A program made the translations under genes and the position numbers. From contig JASGCR010000077.1 of the NCBI GenBank assembly GCA_030054015.1, positions 1 through 8,787 on the forward strand: DNA of 8,787 nucleotides, in the 5' to 3' direction. The notes beneath the pieces were generated by a model, which saw nothing but the letters and a program-made list of their open reading frames with translations, did not search any database and had not been told where the DNA came from. This document shows positions 6,653 to 8,787 of the stretch, one piece after another. Position 1 is the first letter of the stretch, and each line of letters starts with the position of its first letter. Source of the DNA: Candidatus Symbiobacter sp. GTDB lineage: Bacteria; Pseudomonadota; Alphaproteobacteria; Elsterales; Elsteraceae.

Positions 6653-6719
6653 TCTCTTGCGACTTAACTCCCCCCGCAACGAAAAGCCCGCCCGCCCGAT
6701 CCGTGCGGTTAGGACATTC

Positions 6720-6740
6720 GGTTAGCCATTGTGGTAGCAT
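6720..6740 (-). pseudogene. Remnant of the cca start codon region
   Basis: On the minus strand these 21 bases encode Met-Leu-Pro-Gln-Trp-Leu-Thr, against Met-Pro-Pro-Gln-Trp-Leu-Thr at the true cca start, with four base differences. Beyond codon 7 the reading runs into unrelated intergenic sequence and stops at 6627. It is a leftover of cca carried in the tandem duplication and lies 17 bp downstream of the second toxin, as the true cca start lies 21 bp after the first. Confidence 0.8.
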
Positions 6741-6757
6741 CGGGAATCCTCTGACCG

Positions 6758-7039
6758 TCATGGCCTGTTCATCGCGCCGTGCAGGACACGCACGATCAAA
6801 ATGCCGTCTTTTTCTTCGCGGTAATAGACCACATGCGACCTGATCGTATGGGTGCGCAAATTTAAGCGATTGCTGGCAATCTTTCTCCCCATGCGCGGGA
6901 ACGACGCGATTAAGTCAAAAATGCGAAACAATTCTTGACGGTAATGTCTGGCCTGTTCTATGCCAAATTGGGTCAAACTTTGGGCATAAATATTGGCGAG
7001 ATCATGGTCGGCACGAAGTGAAATTCTATAATTGCCCAT
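6758..7039 (-). CDS. RelE/ParE-like toxin, copy 2
   Basis: A 93-residue RelE/ParE-superfamily toxin, the same length as copy 1. It begins MGNYRISLRADHDLANIY, and the middle has IFDLIASFPRMGRK. The final 27 residues are identical to copy 1, but the first 66 differ at most positions, with changes concentrated in helices expected to contact the antitoxin. ATG 7039 is chosen over a TTG at 7066 because it reproduces the 14-bp overlap with the antitoxin stop. Both copies keep an intact frame, so both may be functional. The target (gyrase or mRNA) cannot be read from the sequence. Confidence 0.85.
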   Translation of the reverse strand: MGNYRISLRADHDLANIYAQSLTQFGIEQARHYRQELFRIFDLIASFPRMGRKIASNRLNLRTHTIRSHVVYYREEKDGILIVRVLHGAMNRP

Positions 7040-7280
7040 GGACGAATTTTTTCTCGACCTCGTCAAAAATTTCGTCGAGGGTGCGGTCGCTGATGCCGCT
7101 CGCCAGGCCGAGTTCTAATTCATGCTCTAACCATTCCTGGTATTGTTTTTCGCGTTGGTCGGCATCGATCAGATGGGCAACATACGCGCTGGCCGAGGGG
7201 TAATCATCCTGTTGCACACGTTGAGCCACAAATTGCGACAAAGCCTCAGGTACAGTCACGGCATAAGATGGGTGGGTCAT
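7026..7280 (-). CDS. ParD-like antitoxin, copy 2
   Basis: An 84-residue ribbon-helix-helix antitoxin. Residues 1-67 are identical to copy 1, so both should bind the same operators and possibly form mixed dimers. The C-terminus is LDEIFDEVEKKFVHGQL rather than VEEIFEQTRQKLRDGKI, which would give a different toxin preference. The gene starts 101 bp after the NUDIX stop and has its own promoter. The stop overlaps the toxin start by 14 bp. Confidence 0.88.
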   Translation of the reverse strand: MTHPSYAVTVPEALSQFVAQRVQQDDYPSASAYVAHLIDADQREKQYQEWLEHELELGLASGISDRTLDEIFDEVEKKFVHGQL

Positions 7281-7302
7281 GGATGCATCCTTTCACCCCG
7301 CC

Positions 7303-7331
7303 ATTTTAACGAACGAAATGAGAAAAGTAAA
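7303..7331 (-). promoter_or_regulatory. Promoter of toxin-antitoxin copy 2
   Basis: The boxes are identical to the first copy: TTTACT (7326-7331), 17 bp, TAAAAT (7303-7308) on the minus strand, with the same short inverted repeat over the -10. Perfect conservation of this segment in both copies supports shared regulation. Confidence 0.6.
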
Positions 7332-7381
7332 TCTCTCCCGCATTCCCGCAACGAAAAGCCCGCCCGCCCGATGCCAGGGGG

Positions 7382-8107
7382 TTAGGTTTCGTCTTTTTTG
7401 GGTTGATAGGTGGCGAGCGAGGTCAGGGCCAGTTGGCTCCATTGCTGGAAATTCGGATTTTTAACATTTATCGGGCCAAGATCGCCGCTTTGGGGAAAAA
7501 AATTCATCAGATTTTCGATTAAATTGAGCGAAATCCGCGCCGTGGCCCCCCAAATACGCCAGGATTCCCAGGCAAATTCAAACATGCGGGTCAATCCGGT
7601 TTCGGGCGATTCCCCCAGCATATATTGGTGATGCAGGGTAAGCAAAAACGGCAGCGGCACTTCAAAAATGGCGGCGACTTCGCGGTGATTGGGGATCAGC
7701 CGGGCGGCGGGATCAACCAACCCCACCACCGGCGTGATGGCGAAGCCGGTCGGCGTCTCGATTTCGGGCAATAACGTCACGACCTGGACGCAGTTCGGGT
7801 CAAGCCCGATTTCCTCGTGGGCTTCGCGCAAAGCGGTGGCGGCCAGGTCGGCATCCTGCGGCTCGACGCAACCGCCTGGGAAACTAATCTGGCCGGGGTG
7901 GCTCAGCAAATCGCTGCTGCGTTGGGTATAGATCAGGGTTGGAACCGGCATCCTTTGCCAGATCGGCACCAAAACCGCCGCCAGGCGTTTGCCATGGGCA
8001 TTGCGGACGGCGCGGCCAGGGGATTTACCAGGGGATGCGGTTTTGGCGGATTGCGGGGCTTTGGGTGTGACGTTTGGCGTGGGTTTGGGCGGCTGCGCAT
8101 TGGACAT
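7382..8107 (-). CDS. NUDIX CoA pyrophosphatase (NudL/YeaB-like)
   Basis: A 241-residue NUDIX hydrolase. Residues 64-79 (SSDLLSHPGQISFPGG) are the CoA-pyrophosphatase signature, and TALREAHEEIGL (91-102) is the core of the NUDIX box with the metal-binding Glu residues. The C-terminal WRIWGATARISLNLI fits the same subfamily. These enzymes hydrolyse CoA derivatives to phosphopantetheine and 3',5'-ADP. The N-terminal 35 residues are rich in Pro, Ala and Lys, make the protein longer than the usual 190-210, and look disordered. ATG 8107 is chosen because it follows the DUF1285 stop by 2 bp with a GGA seven bases upstream; a start at 8170 would overlap that gene by 61 bp. It is co-directional with DUF1285 and cca, as in many alphaproteobacteria. 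Confidence 0.88.
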   Translation of the reverse strand: MSNAQPPKPTPNVTPKAPQSAKTASPGKSPGRAVRNAHGKRLAAVLVPIWQRMPVPTLIYTQRSSDLLSHPGQISFPGGCVEPQDADLAATALREAHEEIGLDPNCVQVVTLLPEIETPTGFAITPVVGLVDPAARLIPNHREVAAIFEVPLPFLLTLHHQYMLGESPETGLTRMFEFAWESWRIWGATARISLNLIENLMNFFPQSGDLGPINVKNPNFQQWSQLALTSLATYQPKKDET

Positions 8108-8109
8108 AG

Positions 8110-8619
8110 TTATCCGAGGGGGAAAAATCTCCCCTGGCTCCATATGCCGTAACGCGTTGCTCCGTGCCATTTTTCCTCCACCGCCAGTTCGGCCATTTGG
8201 TAATAAACCGAACGCGTGATGAGTGCCCTCATTCCTTCACGCAGATATATATAGGGTTTTATGCCATGATTTACACCTGGCACGATAATAATTTCGTGAT
8301 CCGGCCCCGCCGTAATTTCCTGGTCGATATTGGTGGTAAAGCGGAGAATTTGCCCGCAACCCGTGCCGTCAACCGCCATGGCCTGGGCGATAAAGGGCGC
8401 ATCTTCGACCATCACCCGCTCGCGCTCAACCGGCGTCACTAGGTAATATTCGTCGCCCACACGCCGCAAAATTGAGGCAAAAAGCCGCACCATCGCCGGA
8501 CGCGCGATCAGGCTGCCGCGATAATACCATTTACCGTCGCGGTCTATTCTGAAATGTGCCGGCGGCAGGGACTCTCCGCCAGGCTCGGTCGCATCCTTCG
8601 GCAGAATTTCATCCGTCAC
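8110..8619 (-). CDS. DUF1285 family protein
   Basis: A 169-residue soluble protein of unknown function. The pattern IDRDGKWYYRGSLIARPAMV (25-44), LFASILRRVGDEYYLVTPVE (46-65) and VEDAPFIAQAM (71-81) is diagnostic of DUF1285, a small beta-rich family mostly found in proteobacteria next to this NUDIX gene. The start is a GTG at 8619, supported by a GGGGGGAG about seven bases upstream; no in-frame ATG occurs until residue 43. It is the first gene of the leftward set and probably shares a transcript with the NUDIX gene, given the 2-bp gap. Confidence 0.88.
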   Translation of the reverse strand: MTDEILPKDATEPGGESLPPAHFRIDRDGKWYYRGSLIARPAMVRLFASILRRVGDEYYLVTPVERERVMVEDAPFIAQAMAVDGTGCGQILRFTTNIDQEITAGPDHEIIIVPGVNHGIKPYIYLREGMRALITRSVYYQMAELAVEEKWHGATRYGIWSQGRFFPLG

Positions 8620-8645
8620 ACCTTACTCCCCCCTCATGATTGTGT

Positions 8646-8651
8646 TTTATA
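8646..8651 (-). promoter_or_regulatory. Possible -10 box upstream of the DUF1285 gene
   Basis: On the minus strand TATAAA (5/6 match) lies 26 bp before the GTG start. No convincing -35 box is seen at 16-18 bp. This is the only promoter-like element between the gene and the tandem repeat. Confidence 0.25.
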
Positions 8652-8680
8652 CTCGGTTGCCCAAAGAATTCCCTTTATGA

Positions 8681-8787
8681 CCGCCCTTCCTGCTTAGGGA
8701 ACCTCTGAATAAGGCGAAAAAATCTCTGACCCCCCCTTCCTGCTTAGGGAAGGTCTGAATAAGTAGCAAAAGCCACTGACCTCCCCT
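8681..8787. repeat. 50-bp tandem repeat running off the window
   Basis: Two full units (8681-8730 and 8731-8780) match at 41 of 50 positions, and a third begins at 8781. The most conserved part is CCCTTCCTGCTTAGGGA (8684-8700, 8734-8750), followed by TCTGAATAAG. In unit 2, CCTTCC and GGAAGG can pair around a 7-nt loop; unit 1 has GGAACC and cannot form this stem fully. Unit length and contiguity fit a minisatellite-type intergenic repeat upstream of DUF1285. Confidence 0.85.

Larger units (their letters stand above)
6041..6713 (-). repeat. Tandem duplication copy 1 (toxin-antitoxin unit next to cca)
   Basis: The unit runs from the first codons of cca (AGCCATTGTGG at 6041) to a GGTTAGG at 6707-6713 that matches the NUDIX stop region. 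Compared with copy 2, bases 6074-6156 match with two differences and bases 6402-6657 with a single difference (6605). The block 6157-6401 is strongly diverged with no net length change. The 26 bp at 6675-6700 again match copy 2. Confidence 0.9.
6724..7386 (-). repeat. Tandem duplication copy 2 (toxin-antitoxin unit next to the NUDIX gene)
   Basis: This is the second copy of the unit, running from AGCCATTGTGG (6724) to GGTTAGG (7380-7386), which is the real NUDIX stop region. The offset to copy 1 is 683 bp at the cca end and 679 bp through both toxin-antitoxin genes; a 4-bp deletion just after the cca remnant accounts for the change. Ten bases separate the copies. Confidence 0.9.

Noticed and set aside
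7360..7381. Rho-independent terminator after the NUDIX gene
   Set aside because: The G-rich run followed by TTTT on the minus strand lacks a proper complementary arm, so no convincing hairpin forms.
8108..8170. Upstream ATG (8170) for the NUDIX gene
   Set aside because: It would overlap the DUF1285 coding by 61 bp; ATG 8107 directly follows that stop with a plausible ribosome binding site.
8681..8787. Possible CRISPR array from the 50-bp periodic repeats
   Set aside because: The parts between the conserved cores are also similar (tail ends ACTGAC/TCTGAC in both units), so there are no unique spacers, and no cas gene is nearby.

Overview
The window looks like chromosomal DNA of an alphaproteobacterium. 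The clearest sign is the gene order DUF1285 protein, then NUDIX CoA pyrophosphatase, then CCA tRNA nucleotidyltransferase, an arrangement common in that class. The UbiA sequence (ArgLeuAspArgProIleGly followed by a Cys-Trp-Trp motif) and the moderately GC-rich coding fit this. I cannot name the genus.

The DNA has two textures. Bases 1-2649 are visibly AT-rich and look acquired: an insertion-sequence-like repeat pair at the left edge, an AT-rich leader with a promoter-like box and a terminator-like hairpin, then two genes overlapping by 8 bp. The first encodes an ImmA/IrrE-type zinc metallopeptidase. The second encodes a 501-residue protein that I read as a divergent class III nucleotide cyclase, with both metal aspartates, the Lys/Asp base-selecting pair and the catalytic Arg recognisable. 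A cyclase coupled to a CapP-like protease, with no HTH repressor, is the best candidate here for an undescribed signalling or anti-phage module, with analogies to Pycsar and to CapP/CapH-controlled CBASS. The island ends abruptly at the stop codon of argD.

From 2646 on the DNA is GC-richer and housekeeping: argD (-) for arginine synthesis, divergent from ubiA (+) for ubiquinone synthesis, then a leftward gene set DUF1285, NUDIX, cca. Stop codons of argD and cca overlap those of their convergent neighbours.

Inside the leftward set, between the NUDIX gene and cca, sit two tandem copies of a ParD/ParE-like toxin-antitoxin operon. Each lies in a duplicated unit of about 0.67 kb that also carries the tail of the NUDIX gene and the head of cca. 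The two copies are nearly identical at the outside (promoter, antitoxin DNA-binding part, toxin C-terminus). They are strongly diverged over exactly 245 bp in the middle, which encodes the antitoxin C-terminus and most of the toxin, the parts expected to recognise each other.

The right end (8681-8787) holds a 50-bp tandem repeat that runs off the window. No tRNA, rRNA or CRISPR array was recognised.
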